A stretch of 64,000 bases of DNA from Clostridia bacterium (GCA_017625465.1 JAGAKS010000017.1:282946-346945), one strand, 5' to 3'; counted from the stretch's first letter, positions 35,947-44,830 are shown. Notes: generated from the letters alone by a model not told the origin. Program-made: numbers and translations.

Positions 35947-37197
35947 ATGATTTTAGATGAATTTTTATCACAATTTGTACAAACAACAGACTATCCTACT
36001 TTAGATGCAATGCACTATTTAATGGATAAATTAGATTCTCCTCAAAACAAATTAAAATTTGTACATGTTGCTGGAACTAATGGCAAAGGTAGTATTTGCG
36101 AAATGCTAAACAAAACACTAATACTTTCCAATTATAAAGTTGGGAAGTTTATATCACCACATCTTTTTGTTAGCAATGAAAGCATTTGCATAAATGATAT
36201 ACAAATAGCTGATGAAGAATTTTTAGAGTATAGAGATATTTTTCAAGAATTATCTGAAAAATATTTTGAAGAAACTGGTAGAAACGTTACACGTTTTGAA
36301 ATTCTAACTTCTTTAGCTATACTTTACTTTGCAAAAAATAATTGCGATATAGTAATTTTAGAAGTTGGGCTAGGTGGATTATATGATTGTACTAATATTG
36401 TAAATTCGCTAATTTCTGTATTTGGAAGTATTGGATTTGACCACATAGACATATTAGGAAATACTATTGAAGAAATTGCTACTCAGAAAGCTGGAATTAT
36501 AAAAGAAAATTCCAACACTGTTATATTTGAGCAAGAAGCCACTTCCGTAATAGAAAAAACTTGTAAAGAAAAAAATTCAAATTTAAATATAATAAAAAAT
36601 ACAGATATCTCTAATTATCATTTTGATAATAACTATCAGTATTTTGATTATTTGAATTATAAAAATATAGCCGTAAATTTAAAAGGTAAAAAACAAATTG
36701 AAAATGCTTCAGTAGCTATAAAATGCTTTGAGATATTGAATAAAAATGGATTTAATATTTCAACAGACACTATATATACAGCATTTAAAAATTTAGTTAG
36801 ACCTGCTTGTTTTGAAACAATTTCAGAAAACCCTAAAATAATATTTGATGGCGCACATAATGAAAATGCTATGCCTAATTTTGTAGAAACAGTAAAAACT
36901 TTATATAATAATAACTCTAAAACTTTTTTAGTTTCCATTATTACCACAAAAGATTATAAAACTGTTTTAAAAATTCTTTTAGGTGCTTTTGAAAATTCAA
37001 CTTTTATATTTACAGATGGTACTGATGAAAATAAGTTTTTTAAAGGACAAGTACTATATGACTATGCAAAAAACTTAAATACTTCTAACTCGCTATCATT
37101 TGAAACTTTTGAAGATGGCTTTAAAAAACTTAACTCTGAAATCAATTTTGTTGTTGGAAGTTTCTATACTTACGGAAAAGCAAAAGAACTGCTATAA
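35947..37197 (+). CDS. folC: Folylpolyglutamate synthase / dihydrofolate synthase
   Basis: 416 residues. The Mur-ligase P-loop VHVAGTNGKGSICEML is at residues about 38-53; LEVGLGGLYDCTN and FGSIGFDHIDILG follow, and the C-terminal ligand domain has IIFDGAHNENAM. It adds glutamate residues to folate, trapping it in the cell. The position after folT-ecfA-ecfT makes it the logical last gene of the folate operon, now separated by the foreign insert. AAGGAG is eight bases upstream. Confidence 0.93.
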   Translation: MILDEFLSQFVQTTDYPTLDAMHYLMDKLDSPQNKLKFVHVAGTNGKGSICEMLNKTLILSNYKVGKFISPHLFVSNESICINDIQIADEEFLEYRDIFQELSEKYFEETGRNVTRFEILTSLAILYFAKNNCDIVILEVGLGGLYDCTNIVNSLISVFGSIGFDHIDILGNTIEEIATQKAGIIKENSNTVIFEQEATSVIEKTCKEKNSNLNIIKNTDISNYHFDNNYQYFDYLNYKNIAVNLKGKKQIENASVAIKCFEILNKNGFNISTDTIYTAFKNLVRPACFETISENPKIIFDGAHNENAMPNFVETVKTLYNNNSKTFLVSIITTKDYKTVLKILLGAFENSTFIFTDGTDENKFFKGQVLYDYAKNLNTSNSLSFETFEDGFKKLNSEINFVVGSFYTYGKAKELL

Positions 37198-37219
37198 GCA
37201 GTTCTTTTAATATTTATGA

Positions 37220-37882
37220 TTATCTCATTTTTCTAAATACACCAATTACTTTTCCTAAGATTTCACAATTTGGAACTATTATTGGATCCATTGTAGAGTT
37301 TTCAGGTTGTAATCTGATATAACCATCTTCTTTATAGAAAGTTTTAACTGTTGCTTCATCTTCTATAAGTGCAACTACTATTTCTCCATTGTTAGCCGCA
37401 TTTTGTTTTTTTACTAAGATATAGTCTCCATCTAAAATTCCAGCTTCAATCATACTACATCCTCTAACTGTTAGCATAAAACTTTCAGAATTTCCAACAA
37501 AATCAATTGGAATTGGGAATGTATCAGTTACATTTTCAACTGCTAAAATTGGCTCACCAGCAGTGATTTTTCCAATAACTGGTACATCTACCATTTCTTT
37601 GCTTGAATAAGCTTCTTTTAAAAATGTTTCTTGATTTGGATTTTCTTCAAGCCCACCCTTCATTAATTTTAAAGTTCTACCTTTTTGGCTTTCTTTTTTG
37701 ATATATCCTTTTTTCTCTAAAGAAGCTAAATAACCGTGAACTGTTGCAGTAGATTTTAACCCAACAGCTTTTCCTATTTCTCTAACTGATGGTGGATATC
37801 CATTTAATTTAACTTGTTTTTCTATAAATTTTAATATTGCTTTTTCTCTTATATTTAGTGCGTTTGGGTCTTTTTTTCTCAT
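37220..37882 (-). CDS. lexA: LexA repressor
   Basis: 220 residues. N-terminal winged helix ([21 protein letters not shown]), cleavage site Ala-Gly in [11 protein letters not shown], catalytic Ser in RGCSMIEAG (Cys in place of the usual Asp), catalytic Lys in [12 protein letters not shown]. Represses SOS genes and self-cleaves on RecA filaments. AAGGAG is upstream of the ATG at 37882. Confidence 0.93.
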   Translation of the reverse strand: MRKKDPNALNIREKAILKFIEKQVKLNGYPPSVREIGKAVGLKSTATVHGYLASLEKKGYIKKESQKGRTLKLMKGGLEENPNQETFLKEAYSSKEMVDVPVIGKITAGEPILAVENVTDTFPIPIDFVGNSESFMLTVRGCSMIEAGILDGDYILVKKQNAANNGEIVVALIEDEATVKTFYKEDGYIRLQPENSTMDPIIVPNCEILGKVIGVFRKMR

Positions 37883-37914
37883 AACAAATCACTCCTTCAA
37901 ATTTATCTAAAACG

Positions 37915-37944
37915 ATATTATCACAAAACATTTGATTTGTCAAA
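37915..37944 (-). promoter_or_regulatory. lexA promoter with inverted repeat TTTGA-N4-TCAAA
   Basis: TTGACA (37938-37943), 17 bases, TAATAT (37915-37920). The -35 lies inside the perfect inverted repeat TTTGACAAATCAAA (37931-37944), a candidate autoregulatory operator. It is not the Bacillus SOS box CGAACN4GTTCG. Confidence 0.5.
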
Positions 37945-37954
37945 CAAATTTTCT

Positions 37955-38383
37955 TTATTTTTGTATTTTTTGAATAATTATTTTTCTCAAATTCTCATTT
38001 TCTACATCTCTTGAAAAAGTAATTTTTGTATAATTATTAGGCAACATATTTTCTATCATTTCGCCCCATTCAATAATGCAAGCACCTTTATCAAAGTATT
38101 CTTCGCCACCGATAGCTGAAAATTCTTCTTCCTCTTCTAAACGATATACATCAAAATGATATATATTTAAGTTTGTTGTATAATACTCATTTACAATTGT
38201 AAATGTTGGACTTGATATTTCTTTTTCCAAGCCAAAATATGTAAGAATTCCTTCGGTCAATTTCGTTTTTCCTGAACCTAAATCTCCTGTAAGAACAATT
38301 ACATCTCCTTTTTTCAAATTAGATGCAATTTTCTTACCCAATTCTATTGTTTCTTCTGGTGAATTTGAAATTAATTCTTCCAT
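37955..38383 (-). CDS. tsaE: TsaE, tRNA threonylcarbamoyladenosine ATPase
   Basis: 142 residues from the second ATG (38383), better spaced from GAGGAG than the first. P-loop LTGDLGSGKTKLTEGIL, SPTFTIVNEY and the acidic IIEWGEMIE motif. TsaE drives the TsaBD complex that transfers threonylcarbamoyl to tRNA; the Sua5 gene for the previous step is at 6471. Confidence 0.93.
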   Translation of the reverse strand: MEELISNSPEETIELGKKIASNLKKGDVIVLTGDLGSGKTKLTEGILTYFGLEKEISSPTFTIVNEYYTTNLNIYHFDVYRLEEEEEFSAIGGEEYFDKGACIIEWGEMIENMLPNNYTKITFSRDVENENLRKIIIQKIQK

Positions 38384-38407
38384 CATTTCTCCTCACTTGA
38401 TTTTTAT

Positions 38408-38785
38408 TTAATAATTTTGTTTTTGTGGAATAACTCCTCTTATTCCACCTCTTGGATTTTCTACATCTCCATCATATCTTGGAATTAAATGTACATGAAG
38501 ATGCATAACTGTTTGCCCAGCAGATTTTCCGCAATTCATTCCTATATTATAGCCTGTAGGATGATATTTTTCATCAACTATTTCTTTTACTTGGTCGATT
38601 AGATCAAAAAGAGCTTGTCTTTCTTCTGCTGTTGTTTCAAAAAAATCTTTTACATGCCTTTTGGTTATAAATAATGTATGACCTTTGCTTACTGCAAATT
38701 CATCATATGTTGCAAATGCCAATTCGTTTTCAATAATAATTTTTTCCTTATCATTTTTCCAATTACAAAATAAACAATCTGTCAT
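38408..38785 (-). CDS. HIT family nucleotide hydrolase
   Basis: 125 residues, with the C-terminal triad motif HLHVHLIPR and N-terminal zinc-like CLFCNWKND. HIT (HinT-type) proteins hydrolyse phosphoramidates of AMP. It lies in the tsaE unit. Confidence 0.9.
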   Translation of the reverse strand: MTDCLFCNWKNDKEKIIIENELAFATYDEFAVSKGHTLFITKRHVKDFFETTAEERQALFDLIDQVKEIVDEKYHPTGYNIGMNCGKSAGQTVMHLHVHLIPRYDGDVENPRGGIRGVIPQKQNY

Positions 38786-38804
38786 CTTTTCCCCTTTTTA
38801 TATA

Positions 38805-39281
38805 CTAATAAATTATCTTATCTTCTTTGTTTTTGAATTTCTCGAATTCTTCTATGGTTTCATCTCGATCTATTTGATTTAATTTTAAAATTTCATCATT
38901 TTGATTACCATTATTCAAATTTTCAATAAAATCATATATATAATCATCTCTAAATCCGATTTCAGCAGCATCTTTTTTTGTATTTCCATAATAAACTGTT
39001 TTAATATTAGACCAAATTATTGCAGATAAACACATTGGACAAGGATAACAAGATGTATATAATTCACAACCTGATAAATTATATGAATTTATATTTTTGC
39101 ATGCTTCTCTTATAGCTGTAACTTCGGCATGAGCCGTTGGATCGTTAGTTTTTAGCACATTATTAGAACCTTTTCCAATTATGTTTCCATTTTTAACAAT
39201 GCACGCTCCAAAAGGTCCTCCAGCATTTGTTTTTAAGTTATCGTTTGCTAATTCCTTAGCTACTTTCATATATTCATTCAT
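38805..39281 (-). CDS. guaD: Guanine deaminase
   Basis: 158 residues, close in length and layout to Bacillus GuaD: GGPFGACIVKNG, NDPTAHAEVTAIREACK (zinc histidine and catalytic Glu), CYPCPMCLSAIIWS (zinc cysteines) and DAAEIGFRDDYIYD. A domain-swapped C-terminal tail ends KNKEDKIIY. Converts guanine to xanthine. A tRNA adenosine deaminase is less likely given the C-terminus. Confidence 0.8.
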   Translation of the reverse strand: MNEYMKVAKELANDNLKTNAGGPFGACIVKNGNIIGKGSNNVLKTNDPTAHAEVTAIREACKNINSYNLSGCELYTSCYPCPMCLSAIIWSNIKTVYYGNTKKDAAEIGFRDDYIYDFIENLNNGNQNDEILKLNQIDRDETIEEFEKFKNKEDKIIY

Positions 39282-39378
39282 TTTATTTTTTCCTTCTTCT
39301 TATTATTAAACACAGATATTATATCACATTTCAATTTTTTATTAAATAGTAAGTGTAAATAAATTGAAAGATAACATA

Positions 39379-40050
39379 TTACCAAACAAAAGGTATCAAT
39401 TTATATTTAACTTTGTTTTTATATTCTTTGTATCCATTTAAATCTTTTTCTAAAACTTCTTCTTCATTTTTTATTCTTTTAGCTATTAAAATTGGATATA
39501 CTAAAAAAATTATAAAAGAAATAAGTGAACCTAATATCAATGGCATTGTTAAAAACAAAAGAATAGTTATAGTATACATTGGATGTCTTACAATACTATA
39601 TAAACCTGTGTCGATTACTTTTTGATTCTTTTGTACTTCAACAGTTCTAGATAAATAAACATTTTCTCTTAAAACTTCTGCATATAAAATATACGCAACT
39701 AAAAATAAAATTGAAGATACAATTACAACTATATTCGGCATTACAATCCAATTGTACCTATAATTTAATCCAGCAATTATAAAACCAATTAAAAACATTA
39801 ATGCACTTAACAAGACTACTTTCTTTTGTTCTTTCTCTTTTTCATTGGTATTTAATCTTTTTCTTAATAATTCTGGATTTTTTATAATTAATACAATGGC
39901 AACAATAATCATTGGCACAAATAATAGTCCTATCAACAACCATGCATTCCAATATGCTATTGAATTTGCTGATACAAATAATACTAATCCAATAATTAAC
40001 AAACCTGCTAAACATCTTGATATTGCTTTAAAGAATAATTTTATATCCAT
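39379..40050 (-). CDS. Isoprenylcysteine carboxyl methyltransferase-like membrane protein
   Basis: 223 residues, five or six membrane helices and the C-terminal IDTGLYSIVRHPMYTITIL motif (RHPxY) of ICMT/PEMT methyltransferases. Bacterial members methylate phospholipids or small molecules with SAM; the substrate is unknown. Basic C-terminus (KEYKNKVKYKLIPFVW). Confidence 0.8.
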   Translation of the reverse strand: MDIKLFFKAISRCLAGLLIIGLVLFVSANSIAYWNAWLLIGLLFVPMIIVAIVLIIKNPELLRKRLNTNEKEKEQKKVVLLSALMFLIGFIIAGLNYRYNWIVMPNIVVIVSSILFLVAYILYAEVLRENVYLSRTVEVQKNQKVIDTGLYSIVRHPMYTITILLFLTMPLILGSLISFIIFLVYPILIAKRIKNEEEVLEKDLNGYKEYKNKVKYKLIPFVW

Positions 40051-40097
40051 AAATTTTTATCTCCTCTATTACATTTTATTTTTATAACTAAATTACT

Positions 40098-40808
40098 TTA
40101 TTGTGAAAAATTTATATTAGCTAATCTCGCTTGTTTAGTTAAATCTTTTGTTTGAATTTTGTATTGTTTTCCATCTTTTATTGTATATGTACCACATTGT
40201 CTAAATTCAAAATTAACGTTCTTTCTTATACATTGCTCTCTAATATTTAATACCCAATTATAATCAAGTGGTCTTGCATTAGCATCAGATTCTCCGCCAA
40301 CCACTACCAGCTCTATATCATCAAGATATTTTTCTATATCTATTTCTTCTAACAATGGCTGTGCTGTAATACACTTGTGTTTAATAGGTAAATCTTTGAA
40401 AATTGCTAACTTGTAATCAACATTTTTTTGATTTTCAATAGTGCAACATACAACTACATTATCGTATCCATCATTCCAATCCTCTGGAATGCATTTCATG
40501 AATCTATCGATTCTCTTGGTTAGAAATAAAAAGGTACAATCTTGTCTTTCTTTAACCATCTTCCAACATTCTTTGCGCCACTCATCTGCTTCTTCAAGTA
40601 AAAAATCTGATTGAAAGCAAAGATATACGATTCCAGACTTCATTTTATAATTACCATTTTTTAATTTTTCTACTGGCTTATTAAAATCTTTTGTCTTTAC
40701 AATATCATTTGTATTAACATTTCTTTTTAAATCGCCTTTATGTATATAGCAATGCAAACAACCATCACTACATTTTTTACATCCACGCCATGGATTCCAC
40801 ATTGACAT
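40098..40808 (-). CDS. DUF5131 / phage Gp37-Gp68-like protein
   Basis: 236 residues. The N-terminus MSMWNPWRGCKKCSDGCLHCYIHKGDL has the CxxCxxxCxxC cluster typical of DUF5131, which is related to radical SAM folds and found in phages and defence islands. FLFLTKRIDRF and VVVGGESDANARPLDYNW are family motifs. Function not established. It is just outside the island at 40954. Confidence 0.8.
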   Translation of the reverse strand: MSMWNPWRGCKKCSDGCLHCYIHKGDLKRNVNTNDIVKTKDFNKPVEKLKNGNYKMKSGIVYLCFQSDFLLEEADEWRKECWKMVKERQDCTFLFLTKRIDRFMKCIPEDWNDGYDNVVVCCTIENQKNVDYKLAIFKDLPIKHKCITAQPLLEEIDIEKYLDDIELVVVGGESDANARPLDYNWVLNIREQCIRKNVNFEFRQCGTYTIKDGKQYKIQTKDLTKQARLANINFSQ

Positions 40809-40930
40809 AATAGCACACTCCTTCTTACAAAGTACTATTCTTCGATTAGATTATATCATAATAATATTTTATATTAAATAATATTTTTCATCTAATAAAA
40901 ATTATATATTTTAACAATATTCAACATACA

Positions 40931-40957
40931 AAAAAGCATAGCGCAAACTATGCTTTT
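40931..40957 (-). terminator. Terminator at the left island edge
   Basis: AAAAGCATAG-cgcaaa-CTATGCTTTT stem with a run of T on the minus strand. Confidence 0.6.
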
Positions 40958-40967
40958 GGAGCGGGTA
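40954..40967. repeat. attR-like 14-bp copy of tRNA-Gly(UCCG) 3' end
   Basis: TTTTGGAGCGGGTA is identical to 46473-46486, the 3' end of the variant tRNA-Gly. The normal tRNA-Gly genes have GGAGCAGGTA there, so the match is specific to the variant gene. It marks the far end of a 5.5 kb insertion. Confidence 0.65.
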
Positions 40968-40981
40968 ACCAGAAGCATAAA

Positions 40982-41012
40982 AAGAAACCCTCGCTTTTTG
41001 TAAGGGTTTCAA
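40982..41012 (-). terminator. Terminator after 41080-41847
   Basis: GAAACCCT...AGGGTTTC stem with TTTTTA on the minus strand, downstream of the stop at 41080. Confidence 0.6.
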
Positions 41013-41079
41013 GGTTTGATTTTTTGTTTTGTTGGGCAATATGTTGGCAAGAATCATTTATATATATCCAATATAATAA

Positions 41080-41847
41080 TTAATCCATTTTTGCGATTTT
41101 TTTCAATTTTCTAAATCCTTCGCAACCAATAACTTCTATTGCATTAATATTATTTAATTGTTCATTTAATGTTTGGCTTACTTGTAGTGGAATATATGTA
41201 ATAAATGGTGAAGAATTGATAATATCTTTTAATTTAGATTTTTTTGTATTATATATTTTCCAAAAACTGTTTAAATCATAATTAGGATTCGCTTTAATTA
41301 ATTCATCTAAAATATTCACACAAATTTTTTTACTTTTTTCCTCATCTTCATTTTTTGTTTCTTTTTCTAATATATCCTCTTTAATATTTATCATATTTGG
41401 ATTTAATGTAACTGAATGAAATGTCTCCAATAAAATGTTATTACAATCTGTATTTAATAATCCTTGAATATTAAAATATTGTTGATGTTGTAAATTTTTT
41501 GCGAATATCAATTGCTCTCTAATGCTTAATGTACATTCATAAAATTTACTAATTGTTTTAAAACTATAAGAATCTATCTTTCTTATAAATACATGTCTAT
41601 ATTTTTCCCATTGATTATCAGTTATAATATCTAACGTTTCATAAAAAGCTTTTTCATTTATCATATTGTTTGCAGATATATTATTTATTGACAAAATTTT
41701 TTCTTTTATATCTTCTATTTGTGTTACTATTAATGCTGCTGCTTCTCTTTCTCTACTTTTGTTTTGCCAAAAATAAACAAGAAATCCTGCAAATCCTCCA
41801 ATTACTAATAATACATTTATAATAAAATTTACAATAGTACAATCCAT
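41080..41847 (-). CDS. Membrane-anchored hypothetical protein (island)
   Basis: 255 residues. One N-terminal membrane helix (about residues 7-26), then a long charged, mostly helical cytoplasmic part (NKSREREAAALIVTQIEDIKE). No family recognised. Such single-helix proteins are frequent in phage-derived or defence islands. AGGAAG-type site upstream of the ATG. Confidence 0.55.
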   Translation of the reverse strand: MDCTIVNFIINVLLVIGGFAGFLVYFWQNKSREREAAALIVTQIEDIKEKILSINNISANNMINEKAFYETLDIITDNQWEKYRHVFIRKIDSYSFKTISKFYECTLSIREQLIFAKNLQHQQYFNIQGLLNTDCNNILLETFHSVTLNPNMINIKEDILEKETKNEDEEKSKKICVNILDELIKANPNYDLNSFWKIYNTKKSKLKDIINSSPFITYIPLQVSQTLNEQLNNINAIEVIGCEGFRKLKKIAKMD

Positions 41848-41934
41848 ATTTTCTTCCTCTCATTTTATAATTTCAACATTATTATACAAATTTTATGATA
41901 TTTGTCAACAATATTCAAAAAATTAATAGAGCAA

Positions 41935-41965
41935 AAAAGAAACCCCATAATGAGTTTCTTTTTCG
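41935..41965 (-). terminator. Terminator after the DUF4352 gene
   Basis: AAGAAAC...GTTTCTT stem (41938-41960) with T run on the minus strand. Confidence 0.55.
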
Positions 41966-41971
41966 TTAAGA

Positions 41972-42595
41972 TTATTTTACTTTTATTTTTGTATTATTAT
42001 CTACAACTAAATACCATTCTCCTTGATTATAGCTTTCTTCTGCAATTTCAAAAACTTTATTATCTGTAACTGTTATTCCAGGATTTAAATCACTTAAAAC
42101 TTTTCTATTGGGGTCTTTTTCAGTTGCATAGTATGAACTAGCACTTACATCTGATGAGTATTCAACACCATTTGAATCAACTAGTTCGACTGTTGGAAAA
42201 TCCCAACTGCTAATTGGTTCTGTTGAAACATTTTTATACGTAAAATCTACACATACATAAACACCACCTTCTGCTGGTTGTGAATTAAGATATTGGCTAC
42301 CAACTTTTGTTGCTGTACTTACATTTTTTATTGTAATTTCATATTTTTCATTTGATATAGCATCTCCTATATTATAAACGGTTTCTTGAACTTGATTTCC
42401 TGTTGATGTTACTGTTGTATTTCCAGTATTATCACTTCCAGAGCCAGCAACAATACCAATTATCATAAGAATTAAAATTGTATATAACACTGGATGTTTC
42501 ATAAAAAAGTTTCTTTGGTCCTTTCCACATTTTGGGCATTTTTTTGCTGATGAGCTTATTTCTTCGCCACATTCTTTGCATTTTTTCATTGCCAT
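41972..42595 (-). CDS. Zinc-ribbon membrane protein with DUF4352-like outer domain
   Basis: 207 residues from MAMKKCKECG (start 42595 behind AAGGAGG). N-terminal CKECG...CPKCG zinc ribbon, a membrane helix at about residues 40-58, a Thr/Ser/Gly linker, then an Ig-like DUF4352 domain (GGVYVCVDFTYKNVSTEPIS ... PTVELVDSNGVEYSSD). Proteins of this layout are widespread in Firmicutes and phages; ligand unknown. Confidence 0.75.
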   Translation of the reverse strand: MAMKKCKECGEEISSSAKKCPKCGKDQRNFFMKHPVLYTILILMIIGIVAGSGSDNTGNTTVTSTGNQVQETVYNIGDAISNEKYEITIKNVSTATKVGSQYLNSQPAEGGVYVCVDFTYKNVSTEPISSWDFPTVELVDSNGVEYSSDVSASSYYATEKDPNRKVLSDLNPGITVTDNKVFEIAEESYNQGEWYLVVDNNTKIKVK

Positions 42596-42662
42596 AATAA
42601 AATCCTCCTTAATTTTTTTCATAGATTATTTCATACACAAATAATAACATATTTAAAATTTT

Positions 42663-42726
42663 ATTTCAATACGCCAAACTAATTTGGCGCATTGAAATTT
42701 TATTTTTATTTTTTCAACGCGCCAAA
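42663..42726. promoter_or_regulatory. Palindrome CGCCAAA-ctaa-TTTGGCG, candidate Xre operator
   Basis: CGCCAAA (42672-42678) and TTTGGCG (42683-42689) form a perfect operator-like palindrome, extended by ATTTCAAT / ATTGAAAT arms (42663-42698). A further half-site CGCCAAA is at 42720-42726. It sits between the divergent zinc-ribbon and Xre genes. Confidence 0.55.
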
Positions 42727-42787
42727 GTGGTCTAGTTTGAATATTTGCTATGATTTTTACATAAGATATTTCTAGGAGAAAATTTTT

Positions 42788-43024
42788 ATGAAATTATCAG
42801 ACGCAATTAGAAAAAGAATTAAATATTATTTAAAAGAAAAAAATATGAAAGTTTGGGATTTATGCAAATATTCTGGTATTCCATGTTCAACAATTAGTAC
42901 ATTTATGTCTGGAAAAACAGAACTATTAAAAATTGATACACTTTTGCATATTTGTAATGGATTTGACATTACTTTAAAAGAATTCTTTTCAGATTCAATA
43001 TTCGATACAGCCGAACAAGATTAA
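42788..43024 (+). CDS. Xre-family DNA-binding protein
   Basis: 78 residues: a complete HTH_3 fold (MKVWDLCKYSGIPCSTISTFMSGKTELLKIDTLLHICNGFDITLKEFF) and a short acidic tail. Typical immunity or stability repressor size. AGGAGAAAATTTTTATG start. The palindrome just upstream is the likely binding site. Confidence 0.85.
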   Translation: MKLSDAIRKRIKYYLKEKNMKVWDLCKYSGIPCSTISTFMSGKTELLKIDTLLHICNGFDITLKEFFSDSIFDTAEQD

Positions 43025-43062
43025 AAAATAAGTTCACACATTTTAGTATGAACTTATTTTTT
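43025..43062. terminator. Bidirectional terminator between xre and fic genes
   Basis: AATAAGTTCA...TGAACTTATT stem with A run before and T run after, between converging genes. Confidence 0.7.
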
Positions 43063-43063
43063 G

Positions 43064-44047
43064 TTATTTTAATATTTTCCAACTACCTCTTTTATTTGAA
43101 CCAACTCTATCAATTATTCCATTATCTTTTAGATACTTTATATTATATGATATAGTATCTCTCGTTATACCTAATTTTTCAGCCATTTCTACTTGTGTAA
43201 TATTTGAATTTTCTTTTATCAACTCTAGAATTTTCTCTTGAGTAGAATTACTATATATAATTTTTTGCATGGAGTTTTGTTCTACAATTATTTTATTTAT
43301 CGTTTCATAAATCATTTTTAACATAAATTCTATAAACTCTGTTGATTCACCAGCTTTATTACAATTATCTATAACTTTATAATATTCTTCTTGATATTGT
43401 TTTATTAAACTTTCAATAGGTACATATTCAAAGATTTCTTTCCATTTAGAAAGCAAAGCAGATTGCCAAAGTCTAGCCATTCTTCCATTACCATCGCCAA
43501 AAGGATGTATAAAAAGAAATTCATAATGAAACACAGAAGAAAGTATCAAAGGATGAACACTTTCTTTTGCTTCATTTAACCAATTAAATAATTCTTGCAT
43601 TAAAGATGGAACCATTTTTTCTGATGGTGCTACAAAAATAACTTTATCACCATCTTTTACACATTCCCCATGACTCCTAAATTTTCCACTTTCTTCTTCT
43701 ATTAAAAACGTCATTATTCCATGAATTAATTTTAAATCTTCTATTAAATATGGATTGATTTCAGAAATTTTATTATATGCTTCATAAGCATTCTTTACTT
43801 CTTGAATATCAGTTTTATCTCCAATAACCATTTTGCCATTAATAACATCTTGTACTTGAAATAAAGATAGTTGATTATTCTCAATGGCTAAAGAAGAATG
43901 TATTGAGTTAATTTGATTTTGTTTTCTTAACTCTGGCATCCTATTTAAATTAATATAGCTATTAATTTCTCCAACTTTTTCCATTATTTTTGAAATATAG
44001 TCTAATATTTTATCAGTTATTTTATAAGGTGGTATATATTTATCCAT
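43064..44047 (-). CDS. Fic family AMP-transferase with C-terminal winged helix
   Basis: 327 residues from MDKYIPPYKITDKI (start 44047 behind GAGGAG). The Fic motif HPFGDGNGRMAR is intact. An N-terminal inhibitory helix SSLAIENNQL (S/TxxIENN) is present, so it is a self-inhibited class II Fic. A DNA-binding HTH (ITQVEMAEKLGITRDTISYNIKYLKDNG) ends the protein. Such proteins often AMPylate targets and regulate themselves. The target is unknown. Confidence 0.9.
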   Translation of the reverse strand: MDKYIPPYKITDKILDYISKIMEKVGEINSYINLNRMPELRKQNQINSIHSSLAIENNQLSLFQVQDVINGKMVIGDKTDIQEVKNAYEAYNKISEINPYLIEDLKLIHGIMTFLIEEESGKFRSHGECVKDGDKVIFVAPSEKMVPSLMQELFNWLNEAKESVHPLILSSVFHYEFLFIHPFGDGNGRMARLWQSALLSKWKEIFEYVPIESLIKQYQEEYYKVIDNCNKAGESTEFIEFMLKMIYETINKIIVEQNSMQKIIYSNSTQEKILELIKENSNITQVEMAEKLGITRDTISYNIKYLKDNGIIDRVGSNKRGSWKILK

Positions 44048-44095
44048 TTTTTCTCCTCTAATCATTTCTCTATTATATTATACAATATTTAAAGT

Positions 44096-44160
44096 TTTAT
44101 ATCAATATTTATTGTGTAATTATTGTGTAAATATTGTGTGTTTTCTTGTGTAATTTTATT
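44096..44160. repeat. Tandem TTGTGTAA repeats upstream of the fic gene
   Basis: Four imperfect copies of ATTGTGTAA at about 11-14 bp spacing. They lie directly upstream of the fic promoter (TATAAT near 44079) and are candidate sites for the C-terminal HTH of the Fic protein. Confidence 0.5.
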
Positions 44161-44234
44161 TTTAAATGTATTGTTCAAAAAAATTTTCATCAAATTTTTC
44201 TTGATATTTCAATATTTTCAAGTGAATTGTACGC

Positions 44235-44796
44235 GTGACGCACGATTTTGTAATTTTTAACAGTAAAAATAGCGACATCGATTTTAAAAAAAGAATTTTA
44301 TCAGTAAATATAACTTTAACTACTGATAAAAATGATAAAATTTGTATTGGAAAATCAACAAAAACTTATGCTGAAAAAAGAGAACTACCAATACCAGATT
44401 TTATATTACCTTATATTTTAGAACAAATGCATGTTGCACAAGATAATTGGGATGAAATGTTATTCTTAACTCCAGATAAAGGAATTGTTCTTCATTCTAC
44501 TATAAATAGAAAACTAAAAAGTATTGCTAAAAAAGTTGGAATTGATGAAAGCATTTCTACCCACTGTTTAAGACATACATATCGGAACAAGATGTATTGA
44601 ATCTGGTATGAGAGCTGTAGCACTTCAAAGGTTGATGGGGCACACAGATATCAACGTTACATTAAATACTTATACTACTATATTCAACAAATACAAAGAA
44701 GAAGAACTTCAAAAAGTTAATGAATACTACTTAAATAATGAGATTTTCAATAATAATCTTTTAGAATCACCAGTTATTGCAGATTATGAAATATAA
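44235..44796 (+). pseudogene. Tyrosine recombinase (phage/ICE integrase) C-terminal remnant with CGGA quadruplet
   Basis: Only the catalytic domain is left, starting near NSDIDFKKRILSVNITLTTD; the N-terminal SAM-like domain and first catalytic Arg are missing, so the gene is dead or partial. STHCLRHTY (His-x-x-Arg), LMGHTDINVTLNTY (His and Tyr nucleophile) are intact. At 44583-44586 a CGGA interrupts the frame: HTY-CGGA-TRCIESGMRAVALQ. Read as one glycine it restores HTYGTRCIESGM, as in related integrases. Downstream frame ends at 44796. Confidence 0.8.
44583..44586 (+). other. In-frame CGGA quadruplet (+1 frameshift point) in the integrase remnant
   Basis: Codons: AGA CAT ACA TAT CGGA ACA AGA TGT. 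Glycine at the quadruplet matches the family (RHTYGTRC or RHTFATRC). Triplet reading ends at TGA five codons later. Confidence 0.6.
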
Positions 44797-44804
44797 TAAA
44801 AAAT

Positions 44805-44830
44805 AAAAGGGATGTTAATATATCCCTTTT
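44805..44830. terminator. Bidirectional terminator after the integrase remnant
   Basis: AAAAGGGAT / ATCCCTTTT stem between converging genes. Confidence 0.65.
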
